Of a stretch of DNA of 64,000 bases, positions 43,991 to 53,422 are shown in pieces. A program made the translations under genes and the position numbers. Positions within the stretch are counted from its first letter, which is position 1. Each line of letters begins with the position of its first letter. The notes beneath the pieces are model-generated. The model saw only the letters and a list, made by a program, of their open reading frames with translations, was not told the origin of the DNA and ran no database searches. This stretch comes from Kribbella aluminosa (GTDB taxonomy: Bacteria > Actinomycetota > Actinomycetes > Propionibacteriales > Kribbellaceae): positions 62,001 to 126,000 of the forward strand of contig NZ_JAGINT010000001.1 in NCBI RefSeq assembly GCF_017876295.1, given 5' to 3'.

Positions 43991-45433
43991 CTAGATTCGC
44001 TTGAGGCGATGACCTTGGACCGTGACGCCGGCATTCGCCAGCGTGCGCTGCCAGCCCGCAAGGGTCCCAATGGAGCTGGGCTGTTCGTACAGCCCAGCTC
44101 GCACCTCAGCTCGCGTCAACCGTTCATACAGAGTCCTTCGGGTGTCGTCTGGACCGATAAACTCCTCTTTCCGATGGAGCAACGGCGGGTTCTCGGACCT
44201 GCTGTAGTCCCGCCAGCCGACCGTCAGCTTCTTTAGATTCACCGTCACGGCCGTCTCCAGCGTTGGATGGGCGTCGCGATCGAAGCGCGGATAGGTCAAG
44301 TAGGACACCTGAGAATCAGTCACCGAGAGCTTGATCAAGTTCGCTTGCTCGATAGTGCCGCACAGCACTCTGGCGCAGCCTTCGTAGACCTGTAGAAGCG
44401 GTGGCAACTGCGCCAAAGCCGAGCGGTGCACGTACAGGGATGTAGGTGTCTGTTTGCCTACGGATGATCCGCGGGCTGAGAGGTAGATCATCGTCTGGTC
44501 GCCGGCGCCGTACAGCAGCCGATCTGCTTGAAGGCATGCTTCGCGATAGGTGCTGAAATGTGCCTTGATGTCCCGAGCCAGCGTGGGACCGAGTTGAGTG
44601 AATCGGGGGCGGCGTCCGAAGCGGGACAGCGCGACATAGATGAGCAGCTCGGCGCGTCTCTGGCGACGTACCTGCTCCCAGTAGTCGGCGTCGGTGACCT
44701 GCCTGATGAGTTGGGTCGCTCGCCCGATCGTGCCGAGAGCCTCGATCACCAGTCTCTCGTCATCCGGGGACAGTTCTCCCTGGCGGGGCGGTCGCCCGTG
44801 CCCTGACAAGAAGGTCATGAGCGGCGTCAGCATGTTGGAGTACTTCTCGTACATCTGGTGCGGATCGACTCGCATACGCGGGCGGTAGCTGTACACGCGC
44901 TGCGCCAGGAACTGCTGTTCGTCCGCCGCGTCTCGAAAGACGTAGAAGATGCCAGGAGCTGCTGCCACCGGCTCGACCTCTAGGACCTGACGGATCCAGT
45001 CAGCCAGTTCGGACTGCTGAAAGAACTTCTGGAACGTGCCGGTCCTCGTGACGAGCCCATCCCCCATCGGGATGCCGACCAGGTCCCGTGATTCCCACAC
45101 AAGACGTGCGGATACGACTAGTAGTCGCCTCGCCAGATCCCATGCAGATCTGAGGGTATTGGCACGTTCGATGGGATCCTCGATCACGTTGACGACGTAT
45201 CCGAGGTTGACCACGTCAGCTGGTCGCCGCTCGACGTTCGGCCGGTGAGCGGGGTCCCATCCGTCGGCGTGAAAGCCGAGGGCACTCAGGCTACGGACGT
45301 CACCACCACGGCCGCAGCCGTAGTCGAAGACTGTCATCGACTCTGCTACGAGTTGGTCCGCGAGCGCCGTCGCGATGGGGCGGGAGATGGCACTCCGAGA
45401 CATCGCCGTCCGGTGCCGCGGAACCACGTGCAC
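43991..45433 (-). CDS. DNA phosphorothioation-associated putative methyltransferase
   Basis: A 480-residue protein of the dnd_rel_methyl family. The N-terminal Rossmann methyltransferase core has SMTVFDYGCGRGGDVRSLSA as the SAM motif and NLGYVVNVIEDPIER, with YVVNVIED as the motif IV-like position. The C-terminal half is a family-specific region (YSYRPRMRVDPHQMYEKYSN, then LLIYVALSRFGRRPRFTQLG). A target base or protein is not known. GTG shares one base with the dndE stop, so it is the last gene of the dndBCDE operon. Confidence 0.85.
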   Translation of the reverse strand: MHVVPRHRTAMSRSAISRPIATALADQLVAESMTVFDYGCGRGGDVRSLSALGFHADGWDPAHRPNVERRPADVVNLGYVVNVIEDPIERANTLRSAWDLARRLLVVSARLVWESRDLVGIPMGDGLVTRTGTFQKFFQQSELADWIRQVLEVEPVAAAPGIFYVFRDAADEQQFLAQRVYSYRPRMRVDPHQMYEKYSNMLTPLMTFLSGHGRPPRQGELSPDDERLVIEALGTIGRATQLIRQVTDADYWEQVRRQRRAELLIYVALSRFGRRPRFTQLGPTLARDIKAHFSTYREACLQADRLLYGAGDQTMIYLSARGSSVGKQTPTSLYVHRSALAQLPPLLQVYEGCARVLCGTIEQANLIKLSVTDSQVSYLTYPRFDRDAHPTLETAVTVNLKKLTVGWRDYSRSENPPLLHRKEEFIGPDDTRRTLYERLTRAEVRAGLYEQPSSIGTLAGWQRTLANAGVTVQGHRLKRI

Positions 45434-45822
45434 TATGCCACCGATTCGTCCAGGGCAAGGCGCGTAAGCCCGACTATGTCAGTCACCCGAGGATCTCCAA
45501 CAAGGTAACCAACGCCGCGGTGTAGGTGTAGGCGGAACTGCTGGGCGAGCGTCTCCTCGTCGAGTTCCAGACCGTCTGCGTGGCAGCGGTATCGCAGAAG
45601 TGCCCAGAGCTCGTCGCCATGGTTTCCCGCGAACACCCGCCATGTCATCTCAACGTTGCTGTCGAGGACGAGCTTCACTGTCGGCGGTTTGGCCGGCTCC
45701 ACCAAAGACCGGCAGAGCGCCCACCGACAAAGAACGTTCCAATGGGCGATTCCCGTGCGCCGCTTCAGCGTGATGAGCTGATCACGCGCCGACTGAGTCA
45801 GCCGGATGTGTTCGAGTGGCAT
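45433..45822 (-). CDS. dndE: DNA sulfur modification protein DndE
   Basis: A 129-residue protein, MPLEHIRLTQSARDQLITLK. It is basic and helical in the first half and ends GYLVGDPRVTDIVGLTRLAL, which agrees with the DndE family (~110-130 residues). DndE binds nicked duplex DNA and is required for backbone sulfur insertion with DndC and DndD. Its ATG overlaps the dndD stop and its stop overlaps the methyltransferase GTG. Confidence 0.9.
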   Translation of the reverse strand: MPLEHIRLTQSARDQLITLKRRTGIAHWNVLCRWALCRSLVEPAKPPTVKLVLDSNVEMTWRVFAGNHGDELWALLRYRCHADGLELDEETLAQQFRLHLHRGVGYLVGDPRVTDIVGLTRLALDESVA

Positions 45823-47801
45823 CAGTTGTCACCCTCCCAGAAGTAGCCAGGCACAACCGTGGTGCCGTTGGTCGAGCTATCGAACACCAGCCGGTACGAG
45901 CGTCCGATGTGGGGATGTAGCTGCTTGTACGACTCCGCGTCGATCTCGGTGTCAGTCGACAGTAGGAGAACCTGATGGCTGGCGTGGGGAAAGTACCGGC
46001 TGAGGAGATGCTCGCGGTGTGTCCGATCAAGCCGGCCAAGCGGGGTATCGACAACAACCGGGAGTGGCTGCCCCGCGGCGCGAGCAAGGCCCCACAGCAG
46101 CGCGACTGCAAGCAGTTGCCGCTCGCCCGCCGACAACTGTTCGGCGTGAATCTGACTGCCGTCAGGACGCGCCAGCTCGACTGAGTATGTTTCGGGGTCG
46201 ATCGACACGGCGCTGATCAAGGCATCCTTGCGCATGAGCCGCTTGAGCGCTTCCAGGATCAGCTCGCTGATACGCGTCAAATGCCGGCGAGTTGCCGCTG
46301 TCCGCAGCTTCTCCAGAGTCTCCCGAACTCGGTCAGCGTGATCAACGATCCGTCGACCATCATCCGCCTCGAGGTTTGCATGCGCTGCCTTATTCAGTGC
46401 TGAGTCGTGAGCTGCGTCTGCCCGCCCGCGCTCATTGCGGATAGACGCGTGCAGTTCGTCAGCATGAGCCACTGCGGCCTGAGCCCGGATCAGATCATCC
46501 GATGCCTCATCGCGCTGCTTGACAAGCGGCGCCAACCTTTCGGGATCAGGCATTGCGACAAGCAGCCGGTCTGCCTGGTCGAGCTCGATCCGTAACGCGT
46601 CCCGTCGCAGTACGAGAGCTCGGAGGCGTCGCTCGACTGTCGGCAGCGCTGTTGTGAGCGCCTCGAACGGCGCGGCGTCGCCGACGCCAGTGATTGCTAC
46701 CTCGTCCGCGGACTGCTGCCGAACCTGCCGGTCTTCGAGCAGGAAGCTTTCCAGGGATGCGATGAGAGCCGCACGAGTTTTCCCCTCACGCAGCTTCGCA
46801 AGGATGGTGTCATCCCGCTCAGACATCACGTCGATCGCGACTCTGTTACGCGCAGCCGCCGCCTCGCGGCGCGCTTGATCAGCCAGTGCTGCCAGCTGTG
46901 ATGACACCTGCAGCAGTGGTGCCAGGTCGCCGGCTTCATCCCGGAGCTCTTCTTCAAGCCGATCGAGCTCATTCCGGAGCGCCTTCACAGATGCTTCGGC
47001 ACCATCGCGCTTTTGCAGGAGGTCTCCACCAGCTGACCGATACGCTTCGGTTGCTTCAAACAGCCTCTTCTCCGCGCGCTCAATATCGAGTCGCTTCGCG
47101 GCGAGAGCTGCAAAGGCGCTCTCCTCCGACTGTCGAAGGGCAGTCGCAACCCGCTGCTTCTCCTCGAGCTCGTGCCGCAGCTCGTCGGGCACCTGTTGCG
47201 ATCGGTGACGACGGCGCAGCACAGCTAGGTCTGTCGTCAGCCGCTGGACCAGGTCGAGGCCGAGCAACGCGTCTAGGGCGGTGTGGACGACCTGGCGCGA
47301 GCGTTCGAGGTCAGCGAGCGCTTCGATCTGCTCGCCGTCGAAGAAGAACAGGCCAGCGATGCCTCGAGGCAGGAACGTCTCGACGTGCTCACTCCAAGTC
47401 GTGGTGAGAGCGGCGTCGTGTCGACCATCGACCAGCACATCGAGAATCTCGCGCATCGAAGCGCCACTGGCCATCCAGCTCCGACGAATCCTGTACTCCC
47501 GTGCCGAGCCTTGCTGGTACGCAGTGAATGCGAGCTCGACTCCAGCGCCCTCGGCGTGTGGCACACCATGATGAATCAATGCGCGGAGATAGTTGTCGTA
47601 GCTACCTGACCTACGCCCGGACACCGGGGCGAGCGAGCCGTAGAGCGCAAGAAGGATCGCTTCGAGGATCGTGGTCTTACCCGCGCCGTTCAAGCCACCG
47701 ATGACAATCACGGGCTTCTTCGCAGATGCAGGCGTCAGGTTGAGCGTCTGCTTGCCGGCGAACGTGCCGAAGTTACGCAGGGTTAGTTCATCCAGGATCA
47801 C
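45822..47801 (-). CDS. dndD: DNA sulfur modification ATPase DndD
   Basis: A 659-residue SMC/Rad50-like ATPase. Walker A is at residues ~35-44 (GGLNGAGKTT). A long coiled-coil arm follows, with EELRDEAGDLAPLL and other heptads but no CxxC hook. Signature LSAGERQLLAVALLWGL and Walker B PLPVVVDTPLGRLD lie near the C-terminus. It is thought to couple ATP hydrolysis to DNA opening or nicking during sulfur insertion. GTG overlaps the dndC stop. Compare the paralog at 41431, which has a CICG apex. Confidence 0.93.
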   Translation of the reverse strand: MILDELTLRNFGTFAGKQTLNLTPASAKKPVIVIGGLNGAGKTTILEAILLALYGSLAPVSGRRSGSYDNYLRALIHHGVPHAEGAGVELAFTAYQQGSAREYRIRRSWMASGASMREILDVLVDGRHDAALTTTWSEHVETFLPRGIAGLFFFDGEQIEALADLERSRQVVHTALDALLGLDLVQRLTTDLAVLRRRHRSQQVPDELRHELEEKQRVATALRQSEESAFAALAAKRLDIERAEKRLFEATEAYRSAGGDLLQKRDGAEASVKALRNELDRLEEELRDEAGDLAPLLQVSSQLAALADQARREAAAARNRVAIDVMSERDDTILAKLREGKTRAALIASLESFLLEDRQVRQQSADEVAITGVGDAAPFEALTTALPTVERRLRALVLRRDALRIELDQADRLLVAMPDPERLAPLVKQRDEASDDLIRAQAAVAHADELHASIRNERGRADAAHDSALNKAAHANLEADDGRRIVDHADRVRETLEKLRTAATRRHLTRISELILEALKRLMRKDALISAVSIDPETYSVELARPDGSQIHAEQLSAGERQLLAVALLWGLARAAGQPLPVVVDTPLGRLDRTHREHLLSRYFPHASHQVLLLSTDTEIDAESYKQLHPHIGRSYRLVFDSSTNGTTVVPGYFWEGDN

Positions 47802-49336
47802 GGTGCAACCTCTTGTACGGGCCTGACGTACCCGTCCGCGAGGTCGAGCGGATTAGGGTCAAGCGGATCAGGATCGTCGTCCTGCGACCGGTCGAGTGCC
47901 GCCTTGCGATGGTGGGCGCGATCAGTCGCATCGGCTTCGTCATCGTAGAAGCCACGGCGGAGTGCCTTCTCAAGGGACTCAAACAAGCCAGCCCGACGGG
48001 CCTGGGAGCGGTGTCGCTGCTCGATATCGAGCAGTTCGCGGACGAGCTCAAAGTGGAGACGGTCGCCACCCGTGATGTCACGCAGTACTTCGACCGTGTC
48101 AGGTCCAAGCGGGAGGTGTTCGTCCAAAGGACGTCCCGGGTACTTGCTGCCGATGGCGGCCTCGTAGATCTCGGGCAGACGATCCTCAAACTCGTGCTTG
48201 TCGACCACCCACATACGACGGATCTCTTCAAGCTCTTCCAGGGTGACCAGCTCAAGGGAACGAACGTAGTCCGGACCGTTCTCACGGATCCAGGCCTGCG
48301 CTGTCAGCAACTCACGGAGCCAGTGCTCGCGCGACTCCTGCGTGTACGGTCCATGGATCGGCCGGTCCTTGAAAAGTTGCACCGATCCGTTCATACGACG
48401 AAAGTCCCGCAGGTGCTTGTCGTCAGCCACATCAAGCTGGTTGCGCAGCTCCAGGAGCGGCAGCATCCACTCCTTCTCCTCGTCATTCTGGATCATGGCC
48501 GACATCGACTTGTCCTTGTCGACCAAGGTGCAGGTCCAGCATCCGAACCGGCTATCGCCACAGCTCGGTGTCGACGAATCGACCACCAGCGGGCACTCGC
48601 CATCGGCCGAGGCGCCCTGATACATCGTCAGCAGCTCCTTGTTGGAATAGCCCCAAGGGTTCTGACTCTGCATCAGGAAGGTCCAGACGTCATCGTTGGA
48701 CCAGTTCTCGACGGGCGAGTAGACCAAGCAGTTCGGAAGCGCCTCGTTCGGGCTGAGGAGATCCCGGACTCGGCGAGACTCAAGAGCCGTCATGCGGGCC
48801 GACCGACCCGAGCTCTCAGCCTTGCGCGTACCGAGGACCAGAATCGCCTCGCCATGAGAGCGGACCATCTCGCGGATGAAGGTGTTGGAAGGCTTGATCT
48901 TGAGCCGCTCAGTGCACCAACGGAACTTGGGCCGCGGTGCCGGGTAGCCGCGACCGATGAGGTTTACCCAGAAGGTGTCAGCGACCGCCGGCGTTAGACG
49001 GTGCGGCGTGATGGGAAGCCCTTGCTTCTGCGCCGCCTCGCCAAGCACATCTAGCGAGTGGGTCACCCACGAGGCCACAACCGGGTTCTCAACCAGCGTG
49101 TCTGTGCTGATCACGTGAACCGGCTTCGTACGCTGGTCTGCCGGCAGCCCAGCCAAGGCGAGCCAAACGAGCTGCAAGACCGCCGTTGAGTCTTTGCCAC
49201 CGGAATAGCCAACAACCCAAGGCACTCCATCGGCCAAGTACAGCTGCTGGGTTTGACTGACGAGGGCCTCGACCGTCCCAGCGAATCCGGCGTCATCGAA
49301 GGCTGACCGGACACGGATCGGTAGGTTGCGAGTCAT
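47798..49336 (-). CDS. dndC: DNA sulfur modification protein DndC
   Basis: A 512-residue PP-loop (ATP pyrophosphatase/PAPS-reductase-like) enzyme that adenylates and activates the DNA backbone for sulfur transfer. SGGKDS is at residues 45-50. A Cys cluster (PSCGDSRFGCWTC) supplies ligands for the Fe-S cluster that receives sulfur from the desulfurase. Length and the PNEALPNCLVYSPVENWSND segment agree with DndC. The ATG overlaps the dndB stop (ATGA). Confidence 0.95.
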   Translation of the reverse strand: MTRNLPIRVRSAFDDAGFAGTVEALVSQTQQLYLADGVPWVVGYSGGKDSTAVLQLVWLALAGLPADQRTKPVHVISTDTLVENPVVASWVTHSLDVLGEAAQKQGLPITPHRLTPAVADTFWVNLIGRGYPAPRPKFRWCTERLKIKPSNTFIREMVRSHGEAILVLGTRKAESSGRSARMTALESRRVRDLLSPNEALPNCLVYSPVENWSNDDVWTFLMQSQNPWGYSNKELLTMYQGASADGECPLVVDSSTPSCGDSRFGCWTCTLVDKDKSMSAMIQNDEEKEWMLPLLELRNQLDVADDKHLRDFRRMNGSVQLFKDRPIHGPYTQESREHWLRELLTAQAWIRENGPDYVRSLELVTLEELEEIRRMWVVDKHEFEDRLPEIYEAAIGSKYPGRPLDEHLPLGPDTVEVLRDITGGDRLHFELVRELLDIEQRHRSQARRAGLFESLEKALRRGFYDDEADATDRAHHRKAALDRSQDDDPDPLDPNPLDLADGYVRPVQEVAP

Positions 49337-50430
49337 TTTTCTCCTCGTCGGAATGCTTCATCAGCATGTTGTTCGTCGGATGGCAGCGGCATGCCGAGTG
49401 ATGTCCGGATCGCTGCGGTTGTGAGCGTCAGGTTGGCGGCGGTCTTTGAGACCTTCCCGCCGAGGGTTGCTCGTCCCTCCCACAACTCTGTGTTTGCCCG
49501 GCGCCAGTCCAGGCCGGAGAGCTTTTTGAGCTTTCGGTTCCAGGTCGCAGGATCTTGCTTGCCCTGCAGCAGGCTGTTCCCGACTCTGCCGAGAGAATGC
49601 AGCACGATGCCGTGCGTGTGAATGAAGTCTCGGCGTACTTCGCCTGCGCTGACTTCGCCCGCGTGCACCTGGTGCCATTCAGGAAACTGCTCAGCGACCA
49701 CGGACCAGTAGTTGCTGGCAACGTCCACCTTCTGTTCGAAGCTCAGCTTGTCCAGGCCATCGAGCAGGGCCTTCGTGGCTCCGTATAGAGCCGATAGAGT
49801 GAACAGCTTTCGAGACCGGGCTGCCAGGTTGTTGCTCTCAGTCTCGGTGAGGTCGGAGAACAGCGGCGATCGATGAACGACCAATCGGGCAATGGCGGAC
49901 ATCTCGTCACGGTGGTCATACAGGACGCTCAGAGACCGCGATGGCCGGATGGCGTATCGATTGAGGTCAGCGAACATCTGCTGGCAGCGTTTGAGACCAA
50001 GGTCGAGAAACATCACGATCGCGATGCTCTCGTCGCCGAGCTCCGGATTTTCACGGAGAGCATCTGTGATCCCAGCGCGACGGTGCTGTCCGTCGTTGAT
50101 GACGAACTTCGCGGACATGGGGATCGTCAGTGCACCGACCCGTTCTCCCGCGCCGGTCGAAGGGTCAAACGGGGCGAACTCCACGTCGGCGTCAACGGAT
50201 GCGGTGAGTGCAGAGAAGACGTAGCTGGTTGGGTTGTCGAGAAGGTACCGGCTAAGCTCGGGGACTCGGCTCCTGTTCAGGGTGCGCTGTGCGCGCATCT
50301 CGGCAGGCAACTCTTCTTCATCGAACATGAAGAGTCGTGGGATGAGCCGAAGTGGGCACATGGTCACGTAGTACTCGCGGCCGGCTTGGACGCCCCGGAT
50401 AGCCGGGAACACGTACTCAAACGCGCCCAT
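49333..50430 (-). CDS. dndB: DNA sulfur modification regulator DndB
   Basis: A 365-residue DGQHR-domain protein (IPMSAKFVINDGQHRRAGI, DGQHR at 113-117). DndB limits modification frequency and represses the dnd promoter in enterobacteria. The start MGAFEYVFPAIRGVQAGREY is taken at 50430, where family similarity begins. A longer frame would run through the operator palindrome and carries no recognisable residues. The divergent operator at 50501-50566 is the obvious place for autoregulation. Confidence 0.92.
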   Translation of the reverse strand: MGAFEYVFPAIRGVQAGREYYVTMCPLRLIPRLFMFDEEELPAEMRAQRTLNRSRVPELSRYLLDNPTSYVFSALTASVDADVEFAPFDPSTGAGERVGALTIPMSAKFVINDGQHRRAGITDALRENPELGDESIAIVMFLDLGLKRCQQMFADLNRYAIRPSRSLSVLYDHRDEMSAIARLVVHRSPLFSDLTETESNNLAARSRKLFTLSALYGATKALLDGLDKLSFEQKVDVASNYWSVVAEQFPEWHQVHAGEVSAGEVRRDFIHTHGIVLHSLGRVGNSLLQGKQDPATWNRKLKKLSGLDWRRANTELWEGRATLGGKVSKTAANLTLTTAAIRTSLGMPLPSDEQHADEAFRRGEK

Positions 50431-50500
50431 CTTTGCCCGTCTCTGATCCGCTGTAGCGGTCGTCTTCTTCGTCGCGCATGGCCTATGAAACAGCACGAGC

Positions 50501-50566
50501 TGTACGGAGTGCAAATCTTCTGTACGGATCTCGCGATCCGTACAGTCGTCCATGATCCTCCGTACA
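50501..50566. promoter_or_regulatory. Divergent dndA/dndB operator with four half-sites
   Basis: TGTACGGA occurs at 50501 and 50521, and its reverse complement TCCGTACA at 50537 and 50559. The inner pair forms a perfect palindrome, CTGTACGGATC-tcgc-GATCCGTACAG (50520-50545). It lies between dndB (start 50430) and dndA (start 50598) and should control both. Confidence 0.82.
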
Positions 50567-50597
50567 TGTGTCCCACGGTACGCGTACCCTGTTTGCC

Positions 50598-51785
50598 ATG
50601 ACGGTAGTGACACCCACCGACAGTTCCCGCGCCCAAGAGGATGCTCGACCGGTCTATCTGGACTGCAATGCGACGAGCCCAATGGACCCACGAGTCCAGG
50701 CCGAGGTCCTTCGCTTCATGGCCGAGGAGTACGGCAACGCTGGCAGCCGCACTCATGGCTACGGCCAAATAGCCAAGGAACGGGTCATCCGCGCTCGTCA
50801 GCAGGTGGCCAACGTCGTCATTGCAAAGCCCGAAGAGGTCATCTTCACGAGCGGCGCCACCGAGAGCAACAACATGGCCTTGCTCGGCCTCGCTGCTTAC
50901 GGAGAGCAGACGGGGCGTCGCCATATCGTGAGCACCACGATCGAACACAAAGCCGTGCTGGAGCCCCTTGAGGTACTAAGCAAGCGCGGTTTCGAGGTTA
51001 CCTTGGTGCCGCCGACCTCAGGCGGCTGGGTCGACCCTCAAGAGGTCGTGAAAGCGATGCGCCCCGACACGCTTCTCGTCTCGGTCATGGCCGTCAACAA
51101 CGAGACCGGCGTCATCCAGCCGCTAGATGAGATCGGTCGGCTCCTCGCGGATCATCAGGCTTACTTCCACGTCGACGGAGCGCAGGCCTACGGCAAGCTA
51201 ATCGATCAGTTGCGCTCGGCAAGGATCGACCTGCTCAGCATCTCCGGTCACAAGGTCTACGCCCCAAAGGGCGTCGGCGCACTGATCACCCGGCGCAGAG
51301 GATACAAACGCGTTCCGTTGGAACCCCTCATGTATGGAGGCGGTCAGGAGCGTGGCCTGAGGCCAGGGACGCTGCCTGTGGCGCTGATCGCTGGTCTCGG
51401 ACTTGCATCTGAGCTTGCTCAAGAGGAACACGCGAAACGAGCAGCACTTTGTGCGGCCTTCAAGGTCGAACTCGTCAGCGCGCTGACTCCGTTGAATGTC
51501 ACTTACAACGGCGACCTCGATCGGACTGTTCCGTATGCCCTGAATTTCTCTGTCCCGGGCGTTGACTCTGAGGCCGCCATCGTGGCTCTGAAAGACGTCG
51601 TCGCGATCTCGAACGGTTCGGCCTGTACGTCTCAAAGCTACGAGCCCAGTCATGTGCTGACGACAATGGGCATGCCCGATGAGCAGACTGCCGGGGCACT
51701 CCGTGTGTCGTGGAGTCATCTCACTCCGTCTGTCGATTGGACTCAACTCGTCGGGCGGCTAGACAGATTGCGACCTGCGCGATAG
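50598..51785 (+). CDS. dndA: Cysteine desulfurase DndA
   Basis: A 395-residue PLP enzyme of the NifS/IscS type that supplies sulfur to DndC. Features are VYLDCNATSPMDPRV, TSGATESNNMALLG, the PLP-binding Lys219 in SISGHKVYAPKG, and the catalytic Cys343 in ISNGSACTS. The ATG at 50598 is chosen over a GTG 30 nt upstream because family similarity starts at RPVYLD. It is transcribed divergently from dndBCDE, the arrangement known from Streptomyces lividans. Confidence 0.94.
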   Translation: MTVVTPTDSSRAQEDARPVYLDCNATSPMDPRVQAEVLRFMAEEYGNAGSRTHGYGQIAKERVIRARQQVANVVIAKPEEVIFTSGATESNNMALLGLAAYGEQTGRRHIVSTTIEHKAVLEPLEVLSKRGFEVTLVPPTSGGWVDPQEVVKAMRPDTLLVSVMAVNNETGVIQPLDEIGRLLADHQAYFHVDGAQAYGKLIDQLRSARIDLLSISGHKVYAPKGVGALITRRRGYKRVPLEPLMYGGGQERGLRPGTLPVALIAGLGLASELAQEEHAKRAALCAAFKVELVSALTPLNVTYNGDLDRTVPYALNFSVPGVDSEAAIVALKDVVAISNGSACTSQSYEPSHVLTTMGMPDEQTAGALRVSWSHLTPSVDWTQLVGRLDRLRPAR

Positions 51786-52104
51786 GCAGCTAGTTCTGGG
51801 GAGCTGGCGGCCATCGCTGCACGGCATGGCGGGTTGGTCTGGTGAGGGCTGGATGCCTAACGATCTGTGCGCCACGAGACGTGCCCGGTGCACTTCACTG
51901 GCTCCTAGCCCGCAAGGCTCTTTGTGACCGCTGACGGCCGGTTGGCGGCGTGGCGTGCCGGGCACGCGTAGTCAGGATTGCCGAACAGCCGCCGCCCGTG
52001 CAACGGCAAGCAGTTAAGCCTGTGGACAAGGCCGGCTACGTCCAGTGGCGATACTGAGTCGATCAGTTGCCTATGGTGAAACCGCTGAGAGTTATCGCTA
52101 GAAG
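51786..52104. other. Gene-free spacer
   Basis: 319 bases after dndA. No frame has clear coding bias, and I see no hairpin or repeat. It probably marks the right border of the Dnd cluster. Confidence 0.5.
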
Positions 52105-52428
52105 CTAGTACGTCGTACCACCAGCGGCCTTGTATCGGGCCACCGCCCGGTTCGCCTGACTTGGCGACTGCGACTCCACCGGACGTAGCAGCGCCTGCGC
52201 AAACCAGGCTTCTACCGACTCGGCGCGCCTCGGATCGGGTACGTAGACGACCCGCGCCGCCCACCCTCCCCCATTGGCCGGGCGCCACTCGTGGATCAGT
52301 CCCGGACACCACCGCTCGGACTCGCCCACCCGTGCGCGCACCCAGCAGTGGCGCAGCCGCTCGTCTGGCGGTGGCCCTGGAGGAGTGTAGACGCGACCGC
52401 GGGTCCCCATGGCTGCATAGTAGAACAT
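52105..52428 (-). CDS. Hypothetical actinobacterial protein
   Basis: A 107-residue protein, MFYYAAMGTRGRVYTPPGPP. The core HCWVRARVGESERWCPGLIH and GGWAARVVYV matches a common small actinobacterial family found near mobile genes, with unknown function. The C-terminal helix (AEAWFAQALLRPV-like) may be a binding surface. An internal ATG (52410, MGTRGRV) is an alternative start. There is no clear operon partner. Confidence 0.62.
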   Translation of the reverse strand: MFYYAAMGTRGRVYTPPGPPPDERLRHCWVRARVGESERWCPGLIHEWRPANGGGWAARVVYVPDPRRAESVEAWFAQALLRPVESQSPSQANRAVARYKAAGGTTY

Positions 52429-52554
52429 GTGTTCGATCTGCTACTACTCGTGGATCTGCCGAACCGGAGCGTACGCCAGGCGCCGGCACACTGGCGGTCC
52501 GCTGAGCGGATCTGGGATCAGGTCAGCGAGAGCTTCTGAGTTCCAGCGGCGGAT

Positions 52555-52776
52555 CTACTGTTCGTCCATGATCAAGGGTGTGAAGCCTCCGAGCGCCTCA
52601 GGTGACAGGCATGTCGTGCATACCGGCAGACCGTCCTCGACGCATGTCAGCAAGTCGTCGCGGCTGTGACCGGTGTGAAAATCGCCTGTGACTCGATCTC
52701 GAGCTGGCCACACACCGCAGTAGGGGAGTAAGTCGCCGGTACGGATGTACAAGTGATGGACAACGGTGGCGGACAT
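52555..52776 (-). CDS. Small Cys-containing hypothetical protein
   Basis: A 73-residue protein, MSATVVHHLYIRTGDLLPYC. It contains GVWPARDRVTGDFHTGHSRD, then LLTCVEDGLPVCTTC, with a Cys-x2-Cys pair and further Cys/His that could bind zinc. The preceding in-frame codons look non-coding. Its position among mobile-element genes suggests an accessory function. The family is unknown. Confidence 0.55.
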   Translation of the reverse strand: MSATVVHHLYIRTGDLLPYCGVWPARDRVTGDFHTGHSRDDLLTCVEDGLPVCTTCLSPEALGGFTPLIMDEQ

Positions 52777-52948
52777 GGGCCATATGGTGCCATCCCTGGT
52801 TGCTGGGGTGTTCACCTGGCAACGGGCTGCTTGGCCAGCCTGCTGTAACGCGCTGTAGCTACTAGAGACCTTGCTTGTGGAACAATGGGGCCTGAACAGC
52901 TGCGTGTCGCAGAGGCATGCGCCGCCGAGGGACGAGGGGGCCAACAAC

Positions 52949-53353
52949 ATGATCGTCAAGAGCATCCGACTCCGGAGACAGGGTCTCGTGATCCCGGCCG
53001 CCGCGGTCCTTGCGGCTCTTGCATTCGTGCTCACGGGCTGCAGCAACGGTTCTGACGGTCTGAGCGGCGAGTACTACGACAAGGATGGCCAGCTCGTGAT
53101 CGACGCGAGCTCGGTTACCTACTACGAGTTCGGGTGCGACGACGCCAAGAAGGGCAACGCGGTCATCGACAGCGACCCGACCTCGTCCGGTGAGCTAAGC
53201 CAAGAAGGCGACCAGGTCATTTGGTCGAACGGCAAAGGCACCGGCAATGTGACTACGAGCAAGAGCGGTGACACCGTCGACATCGACGGGAAGCAGTACA
53301 CCAAGATGGACAAGGACAAGGCGCTGCAGTCGTACCAGCCAATGTGCGGCTGA
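52949..53353 (+). CDS. Putative lipoprotein
   Basis: A 134-residue protein with an Arg-rich n-region, a hydrophobic core (AAAVLAALAFVLTGC) and a lipobox LTGC at ~31, so an Lgt substrate on the cell surface. The mature chain is short, Gly/Asp/Ser-rich and beta-like (LVIDASSVTYYEFGCDD, then DTVDIDGKQYTKMDKDKALQ), with two further Cys. GAGGGGG precedes the ATG. It is convergent with the conjugation operon across a strong terminator. Such lipoproteins on mobile elements can mediate surface exclusion, but this is inference. Confidence 0.72.
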   Translation: MIVKSIRLRRQGLVIPAAAVLAALAFVLTGCSNGSDGLSGEYYDKDGQLVIDASSVTYYEFGCDDAKKGNAVIDSDPTSSGELSQEGDQVIWSNGKGTGNVTTSKSGDTVDIDGKQYTKMDKDKALQSYQPMCG

Positions 53354-53387
53354 TGGCGAGCTGGGGACAGCGGCCCCGACTAAGACG

Positions 53388-53416
53388 AATCCCTTGGAGC
53401 TTTGCTCCAAGGGATT
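53388..53416. terminator. Bidirectional terminator between convergent genes
   Basis: AATCCCTTGGAGC-ttt-GCTCCAAGGGATT is a perfect 13-bp stem with a 3-nt loop, placed between the lipoprotein stop (53353) and the stop of the TrbL-like gene (53423). Confidence 0.9.
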
Positions 53417-53422
53417 CTTCAG

